Source: Typha latifolia (taxonomy: Eukaryota; Streptophyta; Magnoliopsida; Poales; Typhaceae). From it: a DNA stretch of 64,000 nt. The stretch spans positions 4,849,209 to 4,913,208 of the forward strand of contig CM034100.1 in the NCBI GenBank assembly GCA_019914945.1. The letters are read 5' to 3'. Below, piece by piece: positions 44,761-57,159 of this stretch (the stretch's first letter is position 1; every line of letters starts with the position of its first letter). The notes beneath the pieces were generated by a model. That model did no database searches. It was given only the letters and a program-made list of their open reading frames with translations, and had not been told where the DNA came from. The translations under genes and the position numbers were made by a program.

Positions 44761-46087
44761 AAGTCACAGGATAGTTTAATTTCAGTCTGCTTGGAGATAA
44801 ATATATTTAATCTTTTACACTGTTAGATTGTCCACATGAATGTGTCAAAGACAGATGAATGGTAAAACTCAGAGATCTGGTTTTCTCTTGGGGTCATAAA
44901 ATATGAGATATTTAATGCTCGGGTATTAAGTAAGACGAGTACTAGCTGAGCAAGATCATTCTTGTATTGTACTTAGTTCTCTGCTTTTCTAGGCTGCAGG
45001 AATCACTTGTTACTGTGCATATAGTGATGCTATTCTCTCTTATAGTTCGTTCATCACCCCATGGAAAGTTAACAGCTGTGCGTAGAAAGGATTTCTACTG
45101 TTACTGTGTTACATTAGTTTTTTTGTGACTTTTTTTACCCGTGGAACAGCCCAACTAAATCTTAATACGGAAGAGCCTAGCATTCAAGCCTTTGCCTCTC
45201 ACAAATCTCATGAATATTCCTGTTTATAGCTCTGCTTTGTAATACCTTATAATTATATGGTATGATCTCGTATCGGCCTTTACATCATTCACAAATCTTA
45301 TGGAGTGATTAATACATTGATGGCATTTAATAATAGTCTCTGTAGACTGTTCAAATGCTCTATTACGTGTTATCTGGCGGATCTCATGATCATTATTGAA
45401 CACTAATAAGTTACAAAATACATGCAATGTTTATTGTTTGAACTTGATCAAGCTCTCTGCTAGTTTGATAGATAGACTTCTGCATCATGTCTGTTTGACC
45501 ACCTTTGTCCTAAATATGTTATTTATCCTACACGCCAACTTGGATACTGGACACGCATTGCAGGAATTTGGAGCATTCTTATTCTCCTCTTTTTGAAAGA
45601 AAGCCTGGTTGGCTCCACTTTATCAATGAATATATACTTAAACTAGCTTGAGCTATGTAAATAAAGTCACTTTGGATTCTTTTCCAGCTGGCCTTGCACT
45701 CAACTGACCAAATTCTTCTAGTTCTTCTCCAATCTGAACTACTTTTTGCTTTGATAAGAATCTTATTTGCAAAGGCTCTTTTTTTTTTTACATCGACCTT
45801 GTCCAAACTAATTACCCAACTACTAAACCGCCAAGTTAAGTTTACTCTTTAAAATGCACAGCTACGTTCGTGCCTAGCTTTTCGGCGTATGATTGAGGTG
45901 CAACCATCAACGATCGGACCAAAAGAGGCACTTCCAGCTAAAAATGGTGTGAGTTGGCGTTGCAAATGTGATAAAGAAATGGGTCAAGGAAGGGGATATA
46001 TCTAATAATAGTATAAGGAAGGCTTCCTTCGTTACAACTAGCACATCATTGTCCATGTACATGGTTATCTCTTTCCCTTCCATTGCC
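44761..46087. other. Intergenic, upstream of first GDSL gene
   Basis: AT-rich, no gene seen. The right end is the presumed promoter. The AC-element block found upstream of the other two GDSL genes was not seen here. Confidence 0.4.
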
Positions 46088-47670
46088 ATGAAACGTTCAC
46101 TCTTCGTCCTCCTCATCTTCTCATGCTTCTACTCCACCTCTTCTCGACAGTACCATGCAATATTTAGCTTTGGAGACTCGCTCTCCGACGCCGGCAACCT
46201 AATTGTTAATGGCACTCCTCCTACGCTTACCACCGCTAGGAGCCCTTATGGCATGACCTTCTTTGGCCGTCCTACAGGGCGGTGCTCCGATGGACGTTTG
46301 ATCGTGGATTTCCTTGGTACATCTTTTCTTCCTCCATTCTTCGCAACTTATAGCTAAGAAATATGTCCTGCAACTAAAATGCTGTAAAGATTTAAGTCTT
46401 CATCAACTGAGATTTGTGCGTGTTTGCCTGAACATCATGTAGCTCAGCATTTCGGACTTCCATTACCTCCCCCATCGCAAGCCCGCGGAAGCAACTTCTA
46501 CCGAGGAGCGAATTTTGCCATCACTGGTGCCACTGCACTTGATTCCCCCTTCTTCAAAGCTAGAGGACTACTTGATAGAATATGGAACACTGGTTCCTTC
46601 AACACCCAACTCCAGTGGTTTGAGTCCTTGAAGCCTTCACTTTGCAGTACACAACAAGGTGTAGTTATTCATCTCTGTGGAGCCTCTTGGTCATCACCAA
46701 TTAAATATCTTTTAGCTCTCCTTTTGACTTACCATGTTGACATCTTAATGGACCACAGCCTGCAAGGACTATTTCGGCAAGTCTCTCTTTGTAGTTGGAG
46801 AGTTTGGAGGAAATGATTACAATGCTGGCTTGTTCTCGGGCAAAAGAATGTCCGAAGTCAGGACCTATGTGTCCCAAGTCATTAGTTCCATTTCAAGCGG
46901 CATTGAGGTACACATGAGATATAAAACATGTTTAGATAATAGAAACAATAAATGTACATCGAGCACACCTTAACGTAGTTTTAGTCCTTATGTATACCCA
47001 GAGATTGATCAATCATGGAGCAGTGGATCTGGTGGTGCCCGGAGTTCTACCCATAGGGTGCTTCCCTTTGTACTTGACACTCTATAATAGCAGTAATAAA
47101 GCTGAATATAACCCTCGGACTGGATGCCTAAGAAGGTTTAACATTTTGTCCTTCTACCACAATACGTTGCTTCGCCAGGAGCTGGAGAGGCTCCAAAGCA
47201 AGCATCCAGGGACAAGGATCATGTATGGCGATTACTACACCCCTACAATGCAGTTCGTCCTCACTCCCAGAAGATTCGGTGAGTCTCTAATTATCTACGG
47301 TGAACTCATCGTTCCTTAAAAGCTTAAATTAATTATATTCTAAAGTTACCGAGTATATCACCGATTATTCTAAAAGTTTTAAGTCATTAGAGAATGATAA
47401 TTTTTATATTGTATATTCTAACAGAAAAAGAAACGATAACTTTTCACAGGATTTAGTGGCGGAATTCTCAAGGCTTGCTGTGGAGCAGAGGGACAGGGCT
47501 CGTATAACTTCAATTTGAAGGCCAAGTGTGGTGAGGAGGGAGTCATGGCATGCCCAAACCCTTCCAGTTATGTGAGCTGGGATGGCATTCACTTGACTGA
47601 AGCGGCTTACAATTCCATAGCTAATGGATGGCTTAGAGGTCCCTATGCTGACCCACCAATTCTGAGATAG
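46088..47670 (+). CDS. GDSL esterase/lipase (SGNH hydrolase), copy A
   Basis: Secreted serine esterase of the plant GDSL family. Five exons: 46088-46316, 46443-46658, 46759-46907, 47002-47278 and 47450-47670; GT-AG throughout, total 363 aa, near the family's usual 350-380. Signal peptide about 1-19 (LFVLLIFSCFYSTSS). Block I FSFGDSLSDAGN carries the nucleophile Ser31. NFAITGATAL is a conserved block in exon 2. Block III GEFGGNDYN supplies the oxyanion Asn, and block V WDGIHLTEAAY supplies the catalytic Asp and His. Intron positions and phases are identical to copies B and C, which supports the model, but the sequence is clearly more diverged (for example AQHFGLPLPPPSQ versus AQAFGLPLLPPSK). 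The substrate is unknown; relatives hydrolyse acyl or phenolic esters. An upstream in-frame stretch was not used because the signal peptide begins at MKRSLF. Confidence 0.92.
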
Positions 47671-49230
47671 ACAACCTATTACTGCAGCATCATTGCCAAA
47701 AAGGAAACAAGGGGAAGGTTGGATAGAGATTGGATTTGGATATCAACAATTGTTGCAAAGCTACGTAATTCAATTCTTTCATTCATCTAAAGGCAGTTTG
47801 ATTAACATATGTGGGCATGCCAAGTTGTTTAATGTGTTTGACTACCATACTTGTAACAGTTGGAAGAAAGGGACAGACATGAATTGATTGCACTTGGAAA
47901 GCGAACATGGTATGTGGCATACTGGCATTATCCACTATTTTATGGTATGGTAGTCCTAATCTATCCAAACGTTGCAGCTTATGGTATTTCAAACTACTAC
48001 TGGACGAGTTTCTCGTACCGAGAAGCTAATGGAGAGCAGAGCTGTCGTAACAGGACAGAAGACCCTGTTTCTTCGAATAGAATAAGTTTTTTATAAAACA
48101 AAATAAACTAATTTTTTATTCGGAAATAGGTGTGGTGAGTTTTAGAATAGGAAAATAGAATATATATATATATTTTTTTATTTTTTAAATATCTCTATTT
48201 CACATTTTAGTTAGAATAAATCTAAATTACCTATTTGCTCTTTGATGATATATTAAAATGTAGTGGTATATTATGATTTAGATTCTGACTGAATAATGTA
48301 ATATGACTATAACTGTACTTCATAATATATTAAAATTATATTTGTAATTTAAAAAAAAAGGATTACTAAATGTCTATTTACATTCAAGAAGAAAATGTCT
48401 ATTTTAGAGGTATAACTAAAGTTAAAAAAAATTAGAATAGTTACACTAAATTTTAATTTCCTCAACCCAAATTTTAGTAACTAATGTCTAGGAAAAAGGA
48501 TTTGCGAGTCTCCCATTTCATGCTGTCCTGTGATTGTTTTTATTTGTGTGTTCATTTAGTTTGAAGTTTGAAATACGAATATAAAACATTATGTTACAAA
48601 ACCAGTGATGATAGATAGTGTCTACTTATATGATTTTGTTTCAATAATCTCTTTTCGTATATTTAGGACTTGGTAGTCACTGGAGAGATGGATATCGTGG
48701 ACGTGGAAAAGTATTAGGAGATTAATTAAAGCAACTCATTAATGACAAGAGACCAAATGGCTTAATTATTACGCTGCCATTAATCCTCTGATTTATTGCT
48801 AACGACGCTAAGTCATAAATAAGTAATATGACTTAGTGTTTGTAGATAAATCAAAGTTTCTATAGTGTTTGTAGATAAAGCCTTAATTATTCAATTGAAA
48901 TTTGACATCTAAATATGTTAACTAATTAACACAAAGAAGATGCTTGGAGGATGGAATAACTTTCCAAGCTGTGTAAAAATTGAATATTACTTAAAATTAT
49001 TCCGTGCTTTGATCTCTTTATTTATTTTAATATAATATACCCATCTATCTTTAAAAGAAACAAAAGGCTTCGAGGTTATACTTTGCAAATTAACCAACTT
49101 TAATTAATGCCATTATTTAAATTAAGTGGAGGACCTTTCTCTCATTGGCGGTAAATATTTCCTGCCGTCCAAGTATTTGCACTTGGTGTTGACTTCCCAG
49201 AATTAAAAGTTAATAATATCGATCATGATA
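47671..49230. other. Intergenic between GDSL copies A and B
   Basis: AT-rich. 48110-48490 has the texture of an AT-rich non-autonomous element but its termini were not resolved. About 49065-49135 (TTCGAGGTTATACTTTGCAAAT and on) resembles 56868-56945 upstream of copy C, so it is duplicated promoter sequence. Confidence 0.5.
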
Positions 49231-49258
49231 GGAATCGCCTACCAACCGGAGAACTCTT
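49231..49258 (+). promoter_or_regulatory. Conserved promoter block with AC-II (MYB) element, GDSL copy B
   Basis: 28 bp identical to 58073-58100 upstream of copy C. It contains ACCAACC (49241-49247), the AC-II element bound by R2R3-MYB factors in phenylpropanoid promoters. It lies about 240 bp before the ATG. The identity is seen; the MYB role is inferred. Confidence 0.6.
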
Positions 49259-49485
49259 CAAGACGTCGTTGTATTCTATGCATTCCATCGATGGAGTAGT
49301 TACAAATGTGATTTCTTTTGTTCAACTCCTTACAAGGAGGGCTAAATCAAAGGCTGATATCATTAGTGGAAGTTAAAAGGAACAAATTAGGGGAAGACTT
49401 TGAAGGAATAGAAGCTACGAAAAAAAATCAAAGAGCCTTCAAGGCTTCTCAAACACCTCTCTCCCTTCCTCTCGTCCTCCCTACC

Positions 49486-52400
49486 ATGAAGCCTTTAATT
49501 CATACGTCTTTTTTTCTTCTTCTCTCTTCTATCTTTTGCTTCTCCTTTGCAGCGGAGAAATATGCAGCTATATTTAACTTTGGCGACTCTCTTGCCGACG
49601 TAGGCAACCTTTGTGTTGATGGCATCCCATCTTATCTCGCCACCGCTAGGTGGCCATATGGCATGACATATTTTGAGTACCCGACGGGGCGGTGCTCCGA
49701 TGGCCGCGTAGTGATCGACTTTATTGGTATATGTTTTCTTTATCTTGATTCCTCCTTATCCTATGGCATGACTATTTGGCTGTGATACTAAGTTGTTATG
49801 CACTTATTATAAGTAGTCTAAAACTAGTAGTTAGAAGTAAAGTGCACTTCATATACGATATAATATAGCCAAATCACAAAGAGAAGTAAAATAATCATAG
49901 CAAACTGTAGTCCAAAAGAGAAAATCATAGAGCAAAGCAAGATACATAGTATTATAAATCTAAATCATCTCTGATAAATCAATTTGTATACGCTATCAAC
50001 TATATATACAATGTTTATACAACCTAGTATAATATTTTTTTTAAGGCAACCCACAGGAACTCTTGTCCTGTTATGTTCTAAGTCTGAACTGAGTCTGCAC
50101 CAGATTTTAGTTGATTTTAGCTATGTTAGGACTCTTTATTTCATTTCTTATGAATAAGATTTTATAGCTTGTATCTTAGGAATGAGTTGAATTATCAAAT
50201 GACTGCTCTTTTCTCTAGCACTCTCTCTCTATATCTCATTATCTATATCTTTATCTCCCTTGGTCTAAGTCATTTTTTTGGTACTTTTCTTCCCTCGTTT
50301 TTCTTTGCTTAAGTCCTCTCTATCTCCCATACATTTTTTCTTTTTTGCCCTTGGCTGCAGGCTAACCATCTACTACATCCGCTAGCCACACGACCAATCT
50401 CCATCACTAGTTCTAGTTGCATAACATCTCCGGTCATAATTATTTTTTACCATCGTCTATATTAGCTTTAGCCGTCCATCTACAATATCCAAACCCTAAT
50501 CTTCATACCACCTAGCAAAGCTTTCCACAGTCTTACTTTGGGGTCCAATTGCCACCAATTTGTCTCTCTCAATCCTCGAGGCACTACTTAAAACTCTATA
50601 TGCAGAGCCAAATCAGTCAAACCAGCTCTTTAGTCCTATGATAGTGCATACTTGTCGAGCTTAGTGCACATCACCTTTAGAAATCGGGTTTGACAACCCT
50701 TAATCAGGTGTGCATTCATCGGGTTCCATGCTCACCGCATCCAAACAGTAGGCCGTTGAAGCTCTTTTGTAGTTTAGGAGTAATTTAGTTGCAACCTTTC
50801 ATGGGGTCCCATCATCATTGATATTAAAGATATCCGAATCACATCAATTTGGTATCAAAGTTGTGTCGACTCCGTCATTAGTGGTACCAAAGATGTTAAA
50901 ATCGTACTAATTTTTATTAGAACAGTTTGGATCTTTAGAACTAGTTGAATTGCATCAATTTGGTATCAAAGCTACTTAGATCATATCTTTTTAGTACCAA
51001 AGCAATTCTGGTCTCAAAACTTGCCTTCATCACTCTCTCCATGCCTCTATGTGAGGATCTGAGAGCTATTCGCCAACGTCTGTCAGTTCACCTGCCTCTA
51101 TGACTGTATTCCCTGTCCTAAGATATCCCTCTTTACCTTTATATGGACTTTTAATTTATTCTAATCCATCTAAGAATCAAAGACGTTGATAAACTATTAA
51201 TTTGAGTCTGACTAAAATTTCTCCTGAGGAGGCCCAACGTAATATATGTCTTATAATTCGAATCTTTATGCCCCCCCTTTCCCTCCAATTAACATTGGAA
51301 AGCAACGTTCGAATTTACCTTTGTGTAGCCCAAGCTTTCGGGCTCCCCCTGCTTCCGCCGTCGAAAGCAAAGAATGCAACCTTCAGGCGAGGCGCGAATT
51401 TTGCGATCACCGGCGCCACGGCGCTCGACATGAGCTTCTTCGAGGCGAGGGGACTGAGCAAGACGGTATGGAATTCTGGGTCCTTGCACACCCAGCTCCA
51501 ATGGTTCGAGGAAATGAAGCCTTCCATTTGTAGCTCACCTCAAGGTATACATAGGATTAACCTTATATTGGATCAAACACCTTGTGACATCCAACTCATA
51601 TAGTTTCTTATGAAGTTGTTTCCATTTCTTTTCTAGAGTGCAAGGGATTATTTGGGAGATCTCTCTTTATTGTTGGTGAATTCGGAGGAAACGATTACAA
51701 CTCGCCTCTGTTCGCGGGCAGGGACATGATGGAAGCCCACACTATGATTCCTCATGTCGTAGAGTCCATTTCTAGTGCTGTCGAGGTATATTACTAACTT
51801 TTTAATTTAACCAAAGTACTTCTGCAACCTAATAAACATGAATAACTGGAGGTTACAAATTAGAATTTTCTCTTCATCATCTTCTTCTTCTTCTTCTGTT
51901 CTGCTATAGAAACTGATAGAACAAGGAGCGTTGGATCTTGTGGTGCCCGGAGTTTTGCCCAATGGATGCCTTCCTGTGTACTTAACCTTCTTCAAAAGTA
52001 AGGAGGATGGCTATGGACCACAGAGTGGCTGCCTAAGAAAGTTCAACACCTTGGCATGGGTGCATAATTCGATGCTGCAACGGGCGGTCAGCCGGCTCCG
52101 GGAAAAGTACCCGGCGGCGAGGATAGTCTATGCCGATTACTATACTCCGGTCGTCCAATTCATGCTCCACCCTCAAAATTTTGGTGAGTCAACAACTCCT
52201 CCTTTCTCGTAGCCAGGAATATGCCGGTGTCTGTTTCAGAACTAGTCCTTTGTGATGGAGATAAATGCATAGACTTTGAAATGTTGACCCAATCCAAATG
52301 GGAAAGTACATGTAGAAAATACAAGCAGTTAGACCTGCAGACAATCTGCCCTCTAATTTGTTGCAAACAAAGTCACACTTGTTTATTTTATCAAAAGGAA

Positions 52401-52866
52401 AGTCTCTACTTCTTTGTTTTACCATTTTCCCTGCCTCCATATTAGAAGTAATCGGTCAACGAACTCTCAAAGAAAAAGAAACAATTGGTATAACTTCTCC
52501 ATCTAAGATCACATCCCCTGCTTCTCTCCAACTTTAGTTTCATTCTTCATGTTTACTGATGTTTTATTCCTGTGTGCAAATAGTGCTGCCATCTTTTTAT
52601 CCTGCAGGGAAATGACTACTTTTTTATACGCAGGATTTCACAGGCAGCTCCCAAAAGCTTGCTGTGGTGCAGCAGGGCAAGACATATATAACTTCAACCT
52701 TACAGCCAAATGTGGTGACCCAGGTGCAGAAGCCTGCGAGCAACCAGCAAAACATTGGAGTTGGGATGGCATTCACTTAACTGAAGCTGCTTATGGATTC
52801 ATAGCCAAAGGTTGGCTTAATGGTCCCTTTGCTGATCCACCTATTATGACATTACAACATCCCTAA
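49486..52866 (+). CDS. GDSL esterase/lipase (SGNH hydrolase), copy B
   Basis: Five exons: 49486-49726, 51329-51544, 51637-51785, 51910-52183 and 52634-52866; GT-AG, phases identical to copies A and C, 370 aa. Signal peptide about 1-22 (SFFLLLSSIFCFSFAA). Block I FNFGDSLADVGN has Ser35 as nucleophile. NFAITGATAL, GEFGGNDYNSPLFAGRDMM and WDGIHLTEAAYGFIAKGW complete the catalytic blocks. It is close to copy C in exons and even in introns 3 and 4. Two oddities: intron 1 is 1602 nt against 134 nt in copy C because of inserted retroelement-like sequence, and intron 4 is 450 nt. No stop or frameshift is visible, so it is probably functional. Substituted positions against C include GVLPNGCLPVYL for GVLPIGCFPVYL. 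Confidence 0.92.
50040..51200 (+). mobile_element. Retroelement-like insertion in intron 1 of GDSL copy B
   Basis: Sequence absent from the homologous intron of copies A and C. It includes GTTAGGACTCTTTATTTC through TATAGCTTGTATCTTAGG, which resembles LTR 3' ends, and two copies of ATTTGGTATCAAAG (about 50848 and 50966) close to the TGGTATCAGAGC primer-binding site complementary to initiator tRNA-Met. No gag-pol coding was seen, so it is probably a non-autonomous or deleted LTR element. Confidence 0.5.
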
Positions 52867-53699
52867 TAATGGTCTTACGCCAATTTATCCATGATATATT
52901 GTAAAACATATACTGTAAGAGTTAGATGAACCTCATTAGATTATCTACGCACTTATAACCCATATATCTATTCAGGTCACTCTAATCTATTTATCAGACT
53001 AGCACTATAAGATATAATGTAAAGACCTCTTGGCCATGTGGAAGCATAGAGCATCATTGATGCCCATTCATGCTTGATTAGTGTTTCTTGTCATGTTTTC
53101 TTAATAAATCTAGCTTTGTCACGTCTGGTCACGGTTTCTTTTGTTTTTTTCCTTTTCAATTTTTTTTTTTGTGAGAGAGAGCATCTCTTCATTGTAATCT
53201 CTTTCTCTATCTCTATCTATCTCTATCTATCTCTATCCATCTCTATTGTGGTGGTGTTATCTTTTACTCTCATTCCTTATATATAATCAAAATCGATATG
53301 CTATTAATTTTGTTAGGTAAGTAAAAGCAAATAGCGAATAATATTCCTCCAACACGGTGGCAGATCCCAAGGAAGCCAATTGGGTAGATTCTCCACATTA
53401 GCATCCCCATTTTTTTTGGATTCTCTGCAAACTGCCAACCTACTGGAGCTGTATTATTGAACTTGTCTTCTTATCGTATTGTTTAGTATCAATACAAATA
53501 TGCATACATTGTCAGGAGACTAATAAATGCAACCCACTACAGCACTACTGGCAAGAAACCAAATGGATTAATTATTAGGCTTCCATTCCTCCCATTTCTA
53601 GCTAAGCCAGCAGCATATAATAGGTATAGAAGGACCACCTTGCCAATTAGGCTTCCAACAACCTTGAAAATTTTGATATCTTTTTATAGAATTTCACAT
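52867..53699. other. Intergenic, 3' flank of GDSL copy B
   Basis: Holds a TCTATC-type microsatellite at about 53208-53245. No gene seen. Confidence 0.4.
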
Positions 53700-54260
53700 G
53701 TAAATATTGAAGTTCGGCTTAAATTCAGTTTTTCAGTATTTTTCAGTCTTACTGTGCCAGAGTGTTCCAACGAGTTCTAGAGGCGTTCGAATGCAATATC
53801 CCAAGAGCAAATGTTTCTGCAAACATTCGAACGCAATATTCCAAAATCAAACATTTCTGTAGGCGTTCGAACGGGACAATGACATTCGAATGCCGGTCTA
53901 TATTTCCTATCAGAATTTCGGAGGCGTTTAAACGGGCCCCGCGAGCGTTTGAACGCCCCGCGGGATTTCCTAACTTAAACCCAACCCTATAAATTCTGAA
54001 GCGGGTTTTTTTAGGGCTTTTAATCCTTGAAGGAAAATTAAGAGAGCTAGCCACCATTGTATTAGGGAAGATTAGAGCTGAGAAACTCTTTGTAATTAGA
54101 AGATTTGCATAGTGAAGAAGATTGTTTCGCCCATGAATATAAGCACATCGCCGAACCATATAAATCTTATCTCTCTCTTTTCTTTATTATTTCTATTCTT
54201 GAGATTAGTTGTATTATGATGTCAAATACATGATTATAAATTATTTATTGCTATTTCATC
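53700..54260 (+). mobile_element. Probable copia-type LTR remnant
   Basis: GCGTTCGAACG-like strings recur from 53780 to 53965 (several imperfect copies of CGTTCGAA). GAAGAAGATTGTTTCGCCCA through CGAACCATATAAATCTTATCTCTCTC then follows, which is laid out like the end of plant copia LTRs. No internal domain or second LTR was identified. It is related in its last part to 19130-19200. Confidence 0.45.
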
Positions 54261-55331
54261 ACTATTAATATCATATTAGAGTTTTTTCCAAATTTATTTG
54301 ATTTTGCCATTTCTATTCTATTGGTTACATTTGGGAGTAAAGATTTTACTTCCTCCTCCCTCACATTGGGCATTTAGCACAACAGTAAATTGATAACTTC
54401 TGCGTTAATTTGTCAATCAAATTGAGATGCTGTCAAATGAATCCCTTGGGGTTAACTCCACGGGTTAAATGTAGCTTGATGTTGGTAGTTTGTAGTCTTG
54501 CACTCAATTTATACTTAGTGCACATGGTTCAGAGCCAAGAATATATCAATAAGAACGACAACTGAAGAAAACTTCCAAGATTCCACTAGAGAGCCTCTAG
54601 AAGAAGAGGACGCAGCTGAATAGTGAATAATGAATTATTGCAGAACTGGGTGTCGACCTGACGATTAAAATAATACTTCGTACATGGATTTGGCAGTCCA
54701 ATAATATTTCCTTACTTGTAGTACTAAGATAACTTAACTTAAAGAATTTTATATTGGATTAATATTTTCAGATTCAAACCTCTGGAAGGGTAGGACACCA
54801 TTAACTCTCCACTCCACTAAAACAAATAATAATATTGTGTTAGAACAATTAACACCATTTGAAGCGGTGTATTTTGATGTGTAGCTGTGTAGACTACTGT
54901 TCTAAGACCGGTCGAAAGAACCTGGGATCCTGATGGATATGTTTTGATTTTGAACTTATTGAGAGAGATATTAGGATAAATTATTTTGTTCTATAATAGC
55001 TCTTTTTTTGTATGCTATATTTTATGTTAGAATAAAATCATTGTTCTAGGTGATTATCTCCACTATATACTCTGTTATATTGATAGTGAATCATATCGAT
55101 TTGTCTCAGCCCATGAATCTTAGTAATAAACCAAACTACGTAAATATTTTTATTTATATTTCTTTTATTTAACTTGCAATTTAGGTTATTCTTATCGAGA
55201 GTTTTATCTCATGGTCGCAAATTTGAATCGTCTCACTTCGGTACATATAGTATTTGCTTAAAACATAAATGTTTTCTTCGTGTATATGAATGCAAAGAAG
55301 GTAAAATACATGTAAAATAAGAAGGTTTCCA
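54261..55331. other. Intergenic, no gene seen
   Basis: AT-rich with no protein-like frame. Probably element-derived. Confidence 0.35.
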
Positions 55332-55900
55332 TTGGATGAATGGCTAATCCACCTACGCCACAGTATTCTTGATAAAGACTTATTCCGTTACAGCTTTATT
55401 GTTCTTTGGTCTATTCGGAGATGCAGATATAAATATTACTTTGAAGAAAAAAGGTCGAGCCCCTTATGTGTGCTTTGCATGGCGGACTCAATCTTTGAGG
55501 ACCTCAACGTGAACCCCTCAGTGGAAACTCGTCTTTGCCCCTACCTCTGTCAATCTCGTCTCTCTCACTGATCACCTTATCCCTAGCAAGGGAGATATTA
55601 TAGGATGGTCAGATGCCTCATGGTGTGGCTCTAACTCAAGAGGGATTGGCATTGCCCTAGCTATGCACCCCTCCCCCATCAGTGTGGGAAAGCAATTTTC
55701 TTAAACCATTGTTAGAACGCAATTTATGGGGAATCTGTAACTCTCCTCTCCGCAATCAAGGAGGCAAGCAGGTTGGCTAATGGCAAGAAGATCTGGATCT
55801 TCTGTGATTGCTAGACCCTAGTCACTGCAATCAACAATCCTTCTTGAAACTCTCCAAACTGGCAAATAGCTCCTCTATCAATGAATGCCTTCTCTGGATC
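55332..55900 (+). mobile_element. LINE-type linker plus RNase H remnant
   Basis: The frame from 55332 reads DKDLFRYSFIVLWSIRRCRY, which resembles the linker between reverse transcriptase and RNase H in plant LINEs (FSxILWxIWKxRN). At about 55591 a shifted frame gives GDIIGWSDASWCGSNSRGIG, the start of RNase H. Further on, SAIKEASRLANGKKIWIFCD and LVTAINN continue the domain in other frames. Frameshifts and stops show it is dead. Confidence 0.6.
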
Positions 55901-57100
55901 TCAAAGGTTTCGTTTTTAAGAGTATGCTATACTAGCAAAATTTGCATTTCTACACAAATGTAGTAAATGGTGGATCAAACCGTCCGTCAACTTTTACGGT
56001 AACCTATCTTCAATGGGATGAACTAGTCAATAGACTATTTTTCAAAAAATAAAGATTAATAGATAAAATTCATTTGAGAAGTCAAAGCTTTTGAGCTTGA
56101 TCTGAATTGATGGTGAGACAAAGGCATCTGAAGAAAAAAAAACGATCTTTTTATGAATGAACACATTACTATAGTACCACTTGTACTGATCTAACGTTTT
56201 CATTGGTGATCCATATAATATGCCGTGATTTACAGCCAACCAAGAAGAAAATAAAATGGAATTACAAGTTTGTCTGGCATTTGGATATAGTTTTAACTTT
56301 TAAATCCAGTACACCACTCTCATTTTTTTAAACTTAAATTAGTTAGTTTAAATCCGTTTAGAAAAATATATTGTTTAATTGTAAATCAGTTTAGTAATAT
56401 TATGATCATATTTGATGCAGCGTTAAATCACTAAAATAATCTTTATAATGGATGGATAAAACAATAAGAGAACTTTAAAAAAAATAAGATAAGAGAGAAG
56501 AAGAGATTTAAATAGGTTGTAGTAAACTCATTTTATCTTAAACCAATTTAGCTCACTAAATTGATTTAAAAATAAATCTAGACCAACTATCCACTATTTT
56601 TGTATTAATTTTTTCTTTGTACAGTGAATAACCTTATGATTAGATATTTAAAGGCACTTATATTATATACATATTTTCAAATTCGAATAACTTTTTTCTT
56701 TATACGGTATTAATTTTCCACTGTTATGATCACTGTACATGGCAGTTGATAGTTTCGATTGCCGATCTAGGGACTAATCGCATCTTCTCTTATAAACAAT
56801 TCTATCGGATAGTTGTAACTTTGTTTGAAGATAGATCGTCACGTTGTGAGCTTAGAATCTGGAGGTTTCGAGGTTTTACTTTGCAAACCAATTGAATAGG
56901 TCAAACTCCAACTAATGCCATTCATTATTTATTTAAATTAGCAGCGTAGTAGTTAAAAAAAATGAAGAATTCCTCAACCCCCTTTCTGCGGTTGGCCGTA
57001 CGTCCCATTAACTAACTATATTTATACGACTCACATGGTTGACTTTGAAAGCAAATATTACTCACATGGTTCATGGTTTTCTTCTTCTTTTTTCTGGGAG
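55901..57100. other. Intergenic, includes duplicated promoter fragment of GDSL copy C
   Basis: AT-rich. 56868-56945 matches 49065-49135 upstream of copy B. Between this and the shared 28-bp block lies an extra 1 kb not present in copy B. No gene seen. Confidence 0.45.
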
Positions 57101-57159
57101 ACAATAAAGGTGTGTTCAGTTTAGATTAAGACTCTTGCGACACAACTCCATAGCAGGTC

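Noticed and set aside
51202..51603. Open frame running through intron 1 into exon 2 of GDSL copy B
   Set aside because: The upstream part is intronic; the exon boundary with acceptor TTGTGTAG at 51328 and phase match to copies A and C is clearly better.
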